Source: Streptomyces sp. NBC_01716
GTDB taxonomy: Bacteria > Actinomycetota > Actinomycetes > Streptomycetales > Streptomycetaceae
Direction: 5' to 3'
DNA length: 64,000 bases
Assembly: GCF_036248275.1 (NCBI RefSeq)
Contig: NZ_CP109181.1
Span: 7,688,001-7,752,000 of the forward strand
Part shown: in pieces, positions 50,730 to 60,500 of the stretch
Layout of the letters: each line of letters begins with the position of its first letter
Position numbering within the stretch: the stretch's first letter is position 1
Notes under the pieces: model-generated
Told to the model about the DNA's origin: nothing
What the model saw: only the letters and a program-made list of their open reading frames with translations
Databases searched by the model: none
Position numbers and translations under genes: made by a program

Positions 50730-50888
50730 GGCGTTTCTCCCACTCTGCCGGACCGGCTGCGTCGGTGTCCGCCTGATCACAGCACACAGGCGAGAGTTGA
50801 GTCGATCCGTGGGCGGTGGTCGTATCCGGTTCGGATCCGCTTCCGGTCCGGTTCCGGCCCACCGCCCCCGACGGCAGCGGCGGTGCGA

Positions 50889-51659
50889 TCAGGCGCGGGG
50901 CGGGGCGGGCACGATCAGCTGCGAGATCGCGGAGATGACCTCGGCGGGGCGCGCCGTCAGATAGAAGTGGTCGCCCTGGAAGACGCGCATCGTGAACTCG
51001 CCCGTGGTGTGGTCGCGCCAGCTGCCCGCCTCGTCCAGCGTGCTCAACGGGTCGGCGTCGCCCACGAAGACATGGACCGGGCAGGCGACCTGCGGGGTGC
51101 CGGCCGGCCGGTAGGTCTCGATGGCGCGGTAGTCGGCGCGCAGGGCGGGCATGATCAGACGGTGCGTGTCGGGATCGTCGAAGACGGTCGCGTCGGTGCC
51201 GCTGAGCGCCTGGACGTTGGCGATGATCGCCGCGTCGCCCTGGCGGTGCAGGGTCTCGTCACGGTACCGGGACGGCGCGCGCCGGCCGGACAGGATGATC
51301 CCGAGAGGCGACCGGTCCAGCTCCCGTTCCATCAGCCGGGCCACCTCGAAGGCGACGGCGGCCCCCATGCTGTGGCCGAAGAGCCAGGTCCGGTCCAGAT
51401 CCTCCAGCGGGAGTTCACGGAAGATCGCGGCGGCGAGGTTCTCCACATTGCCGATGGCCGGTTCCGCGTACCGGTCCTGACGCCCGGGGTACTGGACGGC
51501 GAGGACCTCGACCTGCCCGGAGAGCGCCCGGGAGACAGGGAAGTAGTAGCTCGCCGCACCGCCCGCGTGGGGGAAGCAGATCATCCGGGGGGACGTCCGG
51601 TCGGCCGGATGAAACTCCCGGATCCAGTTCGACGCGTTGTTGCTTGATATGGCGGCCAT
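50889..51659 (-). CDS. Type II thioesterase (editing)
   Basis: This 256-residue alpha/beta hydrolase has MICFPHAGGAASYYFPVSRA, AVQYPGRQDR, the nucleophile FGHSMGA (Ser 97), GDADPLST with the Asp, and GDHFYLT with the catalytic His. Type II thioesterases clear stalled or wrongly loaded acyl groups from PKS or NRPS carrier proteins. It is the first gene of the biosynthetic end of the window and is divergent from the carboxylase epsilon gene. ATG 51659 follows GAGGAAC; a TTG one codon earlier is possible. Confidence 0.9.
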   Translation of the reverse strand: MAAISSNNASNWIREFHPADRTSPRMICFPHAGGAASYYFPVSRALSGQVEVLAVQYPGRQDRYAEPAIGNVENLAAAIFRELPLEDLDRTWLFGHSMGAAVAFEVARLMERELDRSPLGIILSGRRAPSRYRDETLHRQGDAAIIANVQALSGTDATVFDDPDTHRLIMPALRADYRAIETYRPAGTPQVACPVHVFVGDADPLSTLDEAGSWRDHTTGEFTMRVFQGDHFYLTARPAEVISAISQLIVPAPPRA

Positions 51660-51982
51660 CAATCAAGTTCCTCGGATCGGTCCGACTGAAGCCTCTGCCT
51701 CAGGCTGAGTTCAGCGTTCATGTGCGCGCGGGCGTGTGGCGACCCCTGCCGGCCCCTATCGACTTAGGGGTAGGGGTGGGGGAATTAGGGGGTCGATCCG
51801 CTGGAAGGGCGGTGCGGCAGGACCCTTCAATGAAAGTGACGGTAGCCGACAGTTGGCCCGCCCCTGGTGCCCGCCGTCGCGCGCCAGGCGTACGACGGTA
51901 CCCGCATCGCCGTGGAAATGCCGTCTCCGGCGAACGGGAGAAAGCACGGATACAGCTGTTCTCGGAGCACCGGAGGGAAATG
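51660..51982. promoter_or_regulatory. Divergent promoter region with TAGGGG repeats
   Basis: This 323-base gap between the thioesterase and the epsilon-subunit gene holds no supported gene. It contains the inverted repeat CCCCTA-N6-TAGGGG at 51753-51770. Further direct copies follow: TAGGGG at 51771-51776 and TTAGGGGG at 51785-51792. TTAGGGG recurs before the first PKS gene, so a shared pathway regulator site is likely. Confidence 0.5.
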
Positions 51983-52249
51983 ATGCAGCCCAACCATGTG
52001 GCCGGCACGCGAGTACACGAACCCGTCGCCCTGACGTCGGCCGAGCAGCTTGTGCGCGTCGTCAGAGGCGCACCCGGGGAGATGGAACTCGCCGCGTTGC
52101 TCGCGGTGCTGTCCGCCCTGACCGGTACACGCGAGCAGGCCGTCGCGTCCTCCGCCGCCAGGCAGCGGCGCAAGTCCCGCTGGGGCGAGGTCCGTTACAC
52201 GGCGCCGGGCGCCTGGACGGCCGGCCGTGAGAGGGAATGGCGGCACTGA
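51983..52249 (+). CDS. Acyl-CoA carboxylase epsilon subunit-like protein
   Basis: This 88-residue protein contains LVRVVRGAPGEMELAALLAV and a C-terminal W-G-E-V-R...GAW stretch, the pattern of the small epsilon subunits of actinomycete acyl-CoA carboxylases. Epsilon stimulates the alpha-beta carboxylase that makes malonyl- or methylmalonyl-CoA, the extenders used by the PKS next door. ATG 51983 has GGAGG 6 bases before it; the frame continues upstream but that part looks non-coding. No alpha or beta subunit is encoded in the window. Confidence 0.7.
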   Translation: MQPNHVAGTRVHEPVALTSAEQLVRVVRGAPGEMELAALLAVLSALTGTREQAVASSAARQRRKSRWGEVRYTAPGAWTAGREREWRH

Positions 52250-52567
52250 GCCGCCACGGGCGCCGGGGCCTCGCGCGCCGGCGCCAACTGCCGCGCGCAG
52301 CCGCCCCCGTACCGCGTGTGACAGATCAACTCCTCCCGCGATCAGCGCGCCGACGCCGGGCCGAAGGGCCCGGCGCCGTCGGCGCGCGGCTGTTCGCGGG
52401 TCTTTCGCCTGCCCGGACGGCAGAGTGGGAAGCCGATGGCCGGGCCGGCCCAAGGGGTGGGGCACGTTAGGGGCGATCAGGGGTTGGGGGGTCTTTTCAC
52501 CCTGCGTAACGTTCCCGGCAAGCGCGCGTCGTGAGTGTCGACGCCCTTTCGACCCGGGGTGGCTTTG
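52250..52567. other. Leader region of the first PKS gene
   Basis: No gene is supported in these 318 bases. They contain a terminator-like hairpin (52346-52386) after the epsilon gene and the G-rich motif TTAGGGG at 52467-52473 followed by AGGGGTTGGGGGG. These are the probable operator and promoter for the PKS genes. Confidence 0.5.
52346..52386 (+). terminator. Long hairpin after the epsilon-subunit gene
   Basis: CGCGCCGAC-GCCGGGCC (52346-52362) pairs with GGCCCGGC and GTCGGCGCG (52367-52374 and 52378-52386) around a GAAG tetraloop, with one 3-base bulge. It probably ends the epsilon transcript before the PKS promoter. Confidence 0.65.
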
Positions 52568-55500
52568 GTGAGCAACCAGGAGAAGCTTCTTGACTACCTC
52601 AAGCGCGCGACCACGGACCTGCGCACAGCCCGCAGACGCGTCGCAGAGCTTGAGCAGCGTGACCAGGAACCGATCGCCATTGTCTCGATGGCCTGTCGCT
52701 ACCCGGGTGGAGTGAACTCGCCCGAGGATCTGTGGCGGCTCGTCGACGACGGTGTCGACGCGGTCTCCGAATTCCCGGAGGACCGGGGCTGGGGCGTGGA
52801 GAACATCTACGACCCCGAACTCGGCAAACCCGGGAAGACCGCCTCCCGTATGGGCGGATTCCTTTACGACGCCCCGGACTTCGACGCCGAGTTCTTCGGC
52901 ATCAGCCCGCGTGAGGCGGCCGTCACCGACCCGCAGCAGCGGCTGCTGCTTGAGACGTCGTGGGAGGCGCTGGAGCGCGCCGGGATCGCCCCCGACTCGC
53001 TCAAGGGCAGCGCGACCGGTGTGTACGCCGGGGTGATGTACCACGACTACTCCGGCGGCAGCAACGGAGGCAGCATCGTCTCCGGCCGGGTGTCCTACAC
53101 GCTGGGCCTCGTCGGCCCCGCGGTGACCATGGACACGGCGTGCTCGTCGTCGCTCGTCGCCCTCCACCTGGCGATCCAGTCGCTGCGCTCCGGTGAGACC
53201 TCGCTCGCCCTCGCCGGCGGTGTGACCGTGATGTCCACCCCCGAGATGTTCATCTACTTCAGCGAGCAGCGCGGCCTGGCCACGGACGGCCGCTGCAAGT
53301 CGTTCAGCGCCGCCGCGAATGGCATGGGCTGCGCGGAAGGCGTCGGGGTTCTCGTACTGGAGCGGCTGTCGGACGCGCGTCGTCTCGGGCATCCGGTGCT
53401 CGCGGTGGTGCGGGGCAGTGCGCTGAACCAGGACGGTGCGAGCAACGGTCTGACGGCCCCCAACGGCCCCGCGCAACGGCGGGTGATCAAGCAGGCGTTG
53501 GCGAACGCGGGTCTGTCGGCGGCGGATGTGGACGCGGTCGAGGCGCACGGTACCGGGACCACCTTGGGTGACCCGATCGAGGCGCAGGCGCTGCTGGAGA
53601 CGTACGGGCAGGGCCGCCCGGAGGGCCGGCCGCTCTGGCTGGGGTCGATCAAGTCGAACATGGGTCACACGCAGGCCGCGGCCGGTGTGGCGGGCATCAT
53701 CAAGATGGTCCAGGCGATGCACCACGGAAAGCTGCCCCGGACGCTGCACGCGGACGAACCGACACGGCAGGTCGACTGGGAGACCGGCGACGTCCAGCTG
53801 CTGACGGAGGCGCGGGACTGGCCGAGCGAGGGCCGTCCGCGCCGCGCGGGTGTGTCGTCGTTCGGGATCAGCGGAACGAACGCGCACGTGATCGTCGAGG
53901 AAGCCGTCCCGGTCGAGGAAGAGCCGGTCGAGCGGCGGGAGTTGCCCGCGGCGCCCGTGGTCGTGTCGGCGAAGACGCCGACCGCGCTGGACACGCAGAT
54001 CGAGCGGTTCAAGGCGCGGATGACGGACGCGAACCCCCTCGACATGGCGTACTCGGCCATGACGGGGCGTGTGCTCCATGAGCACCGTGCGGTGCTGGTG
54101 GGCTCCGAGACCGTGATCGGCTCGGTCACCGAGGGCAAGGTGGCGTTCCTGTTCACGGGGCAGGGGAGTCAGCGTCTGGGTATGGGGCGTGAGTTGTATG
54201 AGACGTTCCCGGTGTTTGCGGCGGCCTTCGATGAGGCGTGCGCTGTTCTTGACCCCGCGGTGCGTGAGGTCATGTGGGCGGATGAAGAGGCTCTGGGGCG
54301 TACGGAGTTCACTCAGCCGGCGATCTTCGCGCTGGAAGTGGCGTTGTTCCGGCTGGTGGAGTCGTGGGGTGTCAAGCCCGACTTCCTGGTCGGGCACTCG
54401 ATCGGTGAGCTTGCCGCCGCGCATGTGGCGGGGGTGTTCTCGCTTGAGGACGCGGGCCGGCTGATCTCCGCACGCGGACAGCTGATGCAGGCGCTTCCGG
54501 CCGGCGGGGCGATGGTCGCCATCCAGGCCACCGAAGAAGAGGTAATCCCTTTCCTTACCGACGGTGTGGGAATCGCCGCTGTCAACGGACCCAACTCGGT
54601 CGTCGTCTCCGGTGTGGAGGACGAAGTCACGGCGGTTGCCGAGTACTTCACCGACCGCAAGCGGAGCCGGCTGACGGTGTCGCATGCCTTCCACTCGCCT
54701 TTGATGGACCCGATGCTGGACGATTTCCGTAAGGTCGCGGAGAGTGTCACGTACTCCGAGCCGGTGATCCGGCTGGTACGGGATGTGGCGTCGGCCGATT
54801 ACTGGGTCGCGCATGTGCGCGGCGCGGTGCGGTTCGCCGACGATGTCCGTGAGTTGCAGGACCAGGGTGTGACGCGGTTCCTGGAGATCGGGCCCGACGG
54901 CGTACTCACCGCGATGGCGGGACAGACTGCGGAGGGCACGCTCGCGGCGACGTTGCGTCGTGACCGTCCCGAGGTCGAGAGCCTGTTCGCGGGTGTGGGC
55001 CGGTTGTTCGCGGCCGGTGTTCCTGTCGACTGGGACACGGTCTTCGACGGCCGAGGCGCCCGCCGGGTGGATCTGCCGACGTATCCCTTTCAGCGCAAGC
55101 GCTTCTGGCTCGTCGAGCAGTCGAACACGGCCGCCGGTGCGGACGCGGTCGACCACCCGTTGCTGACCTCGGCGATTGTCCTGCCCGACACGGGCGGTGT
55201 GGTGTTCACCGGGCGTCTGTCCCTCGACACCCACCCCTGGCTCGCCGACCACGACGTCTTCGGCGCCGTCGTGGTGCCCGGCGAGGTGTTCCTGGAGCTG
55301 GCCCTGGCGGTCGCCGAGCAGACGGACCGCGGCCGTGTCGAAGAACTGACCCTGGACGCACCGCTCGTCATGGCCGGCACCGAGGACGACAGGACGCTGC
55401 GCGTCATGGTCGACGAGGCCGGGTCCCTCGGCGTGTACTCGCGCCGTGGCGACCAGGCCGCCTGGGTGAAGCACGCCACCGGCGTACTGGCCTTGGCCGA

Positions 55501-57493
55501 TGGGGCCGACGGGTCCTCCTGGACGCGTGACGACGAGACGTACGCCACGGTGCTCGAAGCCGCCTCACGCGCCGCCGGGCTCCACACCGACGGCCGCCAC
55601 CCGGCCGGCGAGCCGACACTCGCCCATGTGTGGCGCGGAGCTTCTGTACGCGTCGATGCGCAGGGTCTTCCCGTCCTGTCGGTGGAGTCGGTCGAGACAC
55701 GCGCGATCTCCACTGACGAGGTACGGGCACACACCGGCGGCCGTGAATCGCTCTTCCACGTCGAGTGGGTCACCGCCCCGGCACCCGCCGCGTCCGAGGC
55801 CGGCGCTCATGTGGTCTACGAGTGCCCGCCGGTCGAGGAGTCCGCGCCGGAAGGCTTCCGGGCGATCACCCATCAGGTGCTCCCCGTCCTCCAGCGGTGG
55901 CTCGACGACGAACAGGCCGCGGACTCCAGGCTCGTGGTCGTCACGCGTGGCGCCACCGACGGCAGCGACCTCGGGCACGCCTCGGTGTGGGGCCTGGTAC
56001 GCGCGGCGGAGTCCGAGCACCCGGGCCGCTTCGTCCTCGTGGATCTGGACGCCGACACCGACGCCGGCACCGAACTGCCCGACGAGGTGCTGCGCCTCGC
56101 CGAACCCGAGATCGCCGTGCGCGACGGCGAGATCCGGGTACCGAGGCTCGCCCGCGTCCCCGCGGTCGAGGAGCGCGTCCCCTCGTGGGGCGCGCACGGC
56201 ACGATCCTGATCACCGGTGGTCTCAACGGCCTCGGCGCCCTGGCCGCCCGGCACTTGGCCGCCCAGCACGGCGCCAAGAGCCTGCTGCTCACCAGCCGGC
56301 GGGGCATGGACACGCCCGGTGCGGCCGAACTGGTCGCTGAACTGACCGGATCGGGCGCCGAGGTGGAGGTCGTCACCTGTGACGTGACCGACCGGGACGC
56401 CCTGGCCGCCCTGCTGGCCGAACGGCCCCTGACGGGTGTGGTCCACTCCGCCGGTGTGCTGGACGACGGGCTCATCGGGGCGCTGACGCCCGAACGGCTG
56501 GACACGGTCATGCGGCCGAAGGTCGACGCCGCCTGGTATCTGCACGAACTCACCCAGGACCACGACCTCTCCTCGTTCGTGATCTTCTCGTCCGTCGCCG
56601 GCACGCTCGGCGGCGCCGGACAGGCCAACTACGCCGCCGCGAACGCCTGGTTGGACGCCCTCGCCCGGCACCGGGCCACCAAGGGGCTGCCCGCGGTGAC
56701 CCTCGGCTGGGGACCCTGGATCGAGGTCGGGGGCATGGCCGACCGCCTGGACGACGCCGAGCTGGCGCGTCTGCGGCGTACGGGAATGCCGCCGCTGACC
56801 CCCGAGGAGGGGCTGGCGCTGCTGGACGCGGCGACCCTGCCGGGACGGCCGGCGATGTCCCTGCCGGTCAGGTTCGACCTGGCGCTGATGCGGTCCCACG
56901 CCGAGACGGGGGCGCTGCCCGCGATCTTCGGCGGACTCGTACGGGTCCAGAACCGTCGCGCGCCGGTCGGCCGGGCGTCGTGGGAGCGGCTGTCCGGGAT
57001 GTCCGTACCGGAACGGGAGAAGTTCCTCCTGGACCTGGTCCGGGGCCATGTCGCCCAGGTGCTCGGACACGGCGGCGGCGACGAGGTGCCGCCGGACCGC
57101 GCGTTCAACGAACTCGGCCTCACCTCGCTGGGCGCTGTCGAACTGCGCAACGCGCTCAACACCGAGACGGGGCTGTCCCTGCCCCCGACCCTGGCCTTCG
57201 ACCACCCGACCCCGCTGGCGATCGCCGAGCTCGTGCACGAAGGGCTGCGGCCGGCGGAGGCCGACCGGGCGGCGACGCTGCTGGCCGAACTGAACCGGCT
57301 CGAAGGCGTTCTGACCGAGCTGGCGTCGGACGACGGCGAGGCCCACGCCAAGGTGACGGCCCGGCTCGAAGCCATGTCACGGCGGGCGCGCGACGCCCGG
57401 AGCGGGGTGGCGGACGAGCCCGTCGGCGGCCTGGTGGCCGAATCCGATGACGAGTTGTTCGCGGTGCTGAACAAGGAACTGGGACTGTCCTGA
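52568..57493 (+). CDS. Type I modular polyketide synthase, one module
   Basis: This 1641-residue PKS has an N-terminal docking coiled coil (residues 1-33). The KS spans about 35-445 (Cys in DTACSSS; EAHGTGTTLGDP; KSNMGHTQAAAG). The AT spans about 520-790 (GHSIGE and HAFH, the malonyl-CoA signature). A DH-like region from about 862 has the intact HDVFGAVVVP motif (His 895) but a shortened second half. The KR is at about 1210-1400 (TGGLNGLG; LDD, B-type; Ser, Tyr and Asn present). The ACP (LGLTSL, Ser about 1520) precedes a C-terminal docking tail ending DDELFAVLNKELGLS. It adds one malonyl unit and should leave a hydroxyl. GTG 52568 is chosen over 52535. Confidence 0.92.
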   Translation: MSNQEKLLDYLKRATTDLRTARRRVAELEQRDQEPIAIVSMACRYPGGVNSPEDLWRLVDDGVDAVSEFPEDRGWGVENIYDPELGKPGKTASRMGGFLYDAPDFDAEFFGISPREAAVTDPQQRLLLETSWEALERAGIAPDSLKGSATGVYAGVMYHDYSGGSNGGSIVSGRVSYTLGLVGPAVTMDTACSSSLVALHLAIQSLRSGETSLALAGGVTVMSTPEMFIYFSEQRGLATDGRCKSFSAAANGMGCAEGVGVLVLERLSDARRLGHPVLAVVRGSALNQDGASNGLTAPNGPAQRRVIKQALANAGLSAADVDAVEAHGTGTTLGDPIEAQALLETYGQGRPEGRPLWLGSIKSNMGHTQAAAGVAGIIKMVQAMHHGKLPRTLHADEPTRQVDWETGDVQLLTEARDWPSEGRPRRAGVSSFGISGTNAHVIVEEAVPVEEEPVERRELPAAPVVVSAKTPTALDTQIERFKARMTDANPLDMAYSAMTGRVLHEHRAVLVGSETVIGSVTEGKVAFLFTGQGSQRLGMGRELYETFPVFAAAFDEACAVLDPAVREVMWADEEALGRTEFTQPAIFALEVALFRLVESWGVKPDFLVGHSIGELAAAHVAGVFSLEDAGRLISARGQLMQALPAGGAMVAIQATEEEVIPFLTDGVGIAAVNGPNSVVVSGVEDEVTAVAEYFTDRKRSRLTVSHAFHSPLMDPMLDDFRKVAESVTYSEPVIRLVRDVASADYWVAHVRGAVRFADDVRELQDQGVTRFLEIGPDGVLTAMAGQTAEGTLAATLRRDRPEVESLFAGVGRLFAAGVPVDWDTVFDGRGARRVDLPTYPFQRKRFWLVEQSNTAAGADAVDHPLLTSAIVLPDTGGVVFTGRLSLDTHPWLADHDVFGAVVVPGEVFLELALAVAEQTDRGRVEELTLDAPLVMAGTEDDRTLRVMVDEAGSLGVYSRRGDQAAWVKHATGVLALADGADGSSWTRDDETYATVLEAASRAAGLHTDGRHPAGEPTLAHVWRGASVRVDAQGLPVLSVESVETRAISTDEVRAHTGGRESLFHVEWVTAPAPAASEAGAHVVYECPPVEESAPEGFRAITHQVLPVLQRWLDDEQAADSRLVVVTRGATDGSDLGHASVWGLVRAAESEHPGRFVLVDLDADTDAGTELPDEVLRLAEPEIAVRDGEIRVPRLARVPAVEERVPSWGAHGTILITGGLNGLGALAARHLAAQHGAKSLLLTSRRGMDTPGAAELVAELTGSGAEVEVVTCDVTDRDALAALLAERPLTGVVHSAGVLDDGLIGALTPERLDTVMRPKVDAAWYLHELTQDHDLSSFVIFSSVAGTLGGAGQANYAAANAWLDALARHRATKGLPAVTLGWGPWIEVGGMADRLDDAELARLRRTGMPPLTPEEGLALLDAATLPGRPAMSLPVRFDLALMRSHAETGALPAIFGGLVRVQNRRAPVGRASWERLSGMSVPEREKFLLDLVRGHVAQVLGHGGGDEVPPDRAFNELGLTSLGAVELRNALNTETGLSLPPTLAFDHPTPLAIAELVHEGLRPAEADRAATLLAELNRLEGVLTELASDDGEAHAKVTARLEAMSRRARDARSGVADEPVGGLVAESDDELFAVLNKELGLS

Positions 57494-57536
57494 CGGCTCC
57501 CGCCTCTCTGCTGTGTGAACTTTCACGGATTGGTTG

Positions 57537-60500
57537 ATGACGATGTCGAAGGACTCCAACGACGACCGGCTCCGCGAGTATCTGCGGCTTGCCACCGGCG
57601 AGTTGCAGCAGACTCGGCGCCGTCTGCGTGAGGTGGAGGACCGGGAACGGGAGCCGATCGCGATCGTGGGAATGGCATGCCGTTTCCCCGGTGGCGCGGT
57701 CTCGCCGGAAGGCCTGTGGAACGTGGTCGCCGAAGGCGTGGACACGGTGGGGGAGTTCCCCACCGACCGCGGCTGGGACCTGGACGGTCTGTACGACCCG
57801 GACGGGACGCGCGAGGACACCACCTACGTCAACAAGGGCAGCTTCCTTGAGGGCGCCGGCGACTTCGACCCCGAGTTCTTCGGCATCAGCCCTCTTGAGG
57901 CGATGGCGATGGACCCGCAGCAGCGGCTGCTGCTGGAGACGTCCTGGGAGGCGGTGGAGCGGGCCGGTATCGACCCGCCATCGCTGAAGGGCAGCGCCAC
58001 CGGGGTGTTCGCCGGGCTGGTCTACCACGACTACCCGAGCAGCAGTGTGACCGGTGCGCTGGTCTCCGGCCGCGTCGCCTACACCATGGGTCTTGAGGGC
58101 CCGGCGGTCACGGTCGACACCGCCTGCTCGTCCTCGCTCGTCGCGCTGGACATGGCCATCAAGGCTCTGCGCAGCGGGGAGTGCTCCCTCGCGCTGGCCG
58201 GCGGTGTGACGGTCATGTCGACACCGGTCACCTACGTGGAGTTCAGCCGGCAGCGGGGTCTGTCGACGGACGGCCGCTGCCGGGCGTTCGCCGCGTCGGC
58301 CGACGGCACCGGCTGGGGCGAGGGAGTCGGCATGCTCCTGGTGGAGCGGCTGTCGGACGCCCGCCGCAGCGGCCACCCGATTCTCGCGGTGATACGCGGC
58401 AGCGCCGTCAACCAGGACGGCGCCAGCAACGGCATCACCGCGCCCAACGGCCCTTCCCAGCGCAGGGTTATCCAGGCGGCCCTGGCCAACGCGGACCTGA
58501 CGACGGCCGATGTCGACGTCGTGGAGGCGCACGGCACGGCCACCACCCTGGGTGACCCGATCGAGGCGCAGGCGCTGCTGGCCACGTACGGGCAGGACCA
58601 CACCGAGGACCGGCCGCTCTGGCTGGGTTCGGTGAAGTCCAACATCGGCCACACGCAGGCCGCGGCGGGTGTCGCCGGCGTCATCAAGATGGTCCAGGCG
58701 CTCCGTCACGGCACGCTGCCGAAGACGCTGCACGTGGACGAGCCGACCGGACAGGTGGACTGGGCGGCCGGGAACGTCCGGCTGCTCACCGAGACCCGCG
58801 ACTGGCCGGAGGGCGAGGGCCCGCGCCGCGCCGCCGTGTCGTCGTTCGGGGCCAGTGGCACCAACGCGCATGTCGTCCTGGAGGAGGCCCCGCGCGCCGG
58901 GGACGTGCCGGATGTCTCCGGCGAGGACGCACCGGCCGAATCCGTACCCGAGGAGCGGAAGAGCCGTGACCTGCCGGTTGTCCCCTGGCTGATCTCGGGG
59001 AAGACCGAGGCCACCGTACGCGCCTACGCCGAGCGGCTGCGCGACGAGGTGGCGGACGCACGGCCGCTGGACGTGGGATGGTCGCTGGCCACCCAGCGCG
59101 CGGCGTACGAGTACCGTGCCGCCGTACTGGCTCCCGACCAGGAGGGTTTCGCCCAGGGGCTCGAAGCCCTGGTCCAGGGTGAGGCACCGGTGGCGACGGC
59201 CCGGCCCGGTTCCGGCGCGGTCATGGTGTTCCCCGGGCAGGGGTCCCAGTGGGTGGGGATGGCCGTCGAACTGATGGCGTCGTCGCCCGTGTTCGCGGAG
59301 CGGATGGCCGCGTGCGAGAAGGCTCTTTCGCCGTTCGTGGACTGGTCGTTGGGCGAGGCGCTCGGCGACGAGGCCCTGCTGGAACGCGTGGACGTGGTGC
59401 AGCCGGTCCTGTGGGCGGTCATGGTGTCGCTCGCGGGTCTGTGGCGGCACTACGGCGTCGAGCCCGTCGGCGTGGTCGGTCACTCCCAGGGTGAGATCGC
59501 CGCGGCGAGTGTGGCCGGAGCGCTCACGCTGGAGGACGGCGCCCGGGTCGTGGCGCTGCGCAGCAAGGCGCTCCTCGCGCTGTCCGGCCAGGGCGGAATG
59601 GTGTCCGTCGCCCTCCCCAGGGACGAGACCGAGCGGCTGATCTCGCGCTGGGGCACCCGCACCGGTATCGCGGTGGTCAACGGCGGTACCTCGACCGTGG
59701 TCTCGGGCGAGGTCGGGGCGCTGGACGAACTGATCGCCTCCTGCGAGGCGGACGGTGTGCGGGCCCGCCGGATCCAGGTGGACTACGCCTCGCACTCGGC
59801 CCAGGTGGAGCGCATCGAGCAGGAACTGCTCGACGTACTCGCACCCGTCAAGCCCCGCGCCGCCCAGATCCCCTTCTACTCCACGGTGACCGGCGGGCTG
59901 CTGGACACCACCGGGATGGACGCCGGGTACTGGTACCGGAATCTGCGCCAGACCGTCGAGTTCGACCTGGTGATCCGCAAGCTCACCGAGCAGGGCGTGG
60001 GGGTGTTCATCGAGGCCAGCCCGCATCCGGTGCTGGCCCCGAGCATGGAACAGACCACGATCGGCACACTGCGCCGCAACGACGGCGGCCTCGACCGGCT
60101 GCTGACCGTTCTCGCGCAGGCACACACCCACGGCGTGAGCGTCGACTGGGAGAAGGTGTACGAGGGAACCGGCGCCGGGCAGGCCGAGGTTCCGACGTAC
60201 GCCTTCCAGCACCGCCGTTTCTGGCTGACCGACGAGATCGCGAACGCCGACGCCGCCTCGATGGGCCTGGGCTCCCTCGGCCATCCGCTGCTGGGCGCCA
60301 TGGTCATGCTCGCGGGCTCGGACGAGGTGGTGCTCACCGGGCGGCTGTCGACCGGATCACTGCCCTGGCTCACCGACCATGTCGTCGAAGGATCGATCCT
60401 CTTCCCCGGCACCGGATTCGTGGAGCTGGTGGTACGGGCCGGCGACGAGGTGGGCTGCGGCCGTATCGAGGAGCTGACGATCGAGGCCCCGCTGGTCCTC

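Noticed and set aside
51827..55474. Very long open frame on the minus strand opposite the PKS (over 1200 codons)
   Set aside because: It is an antisense shadow of G/C-ending codons in the PKS; the sequence is His/Arg/Gly-rich with no domain, and the plus-strand PKS is unmistakable.
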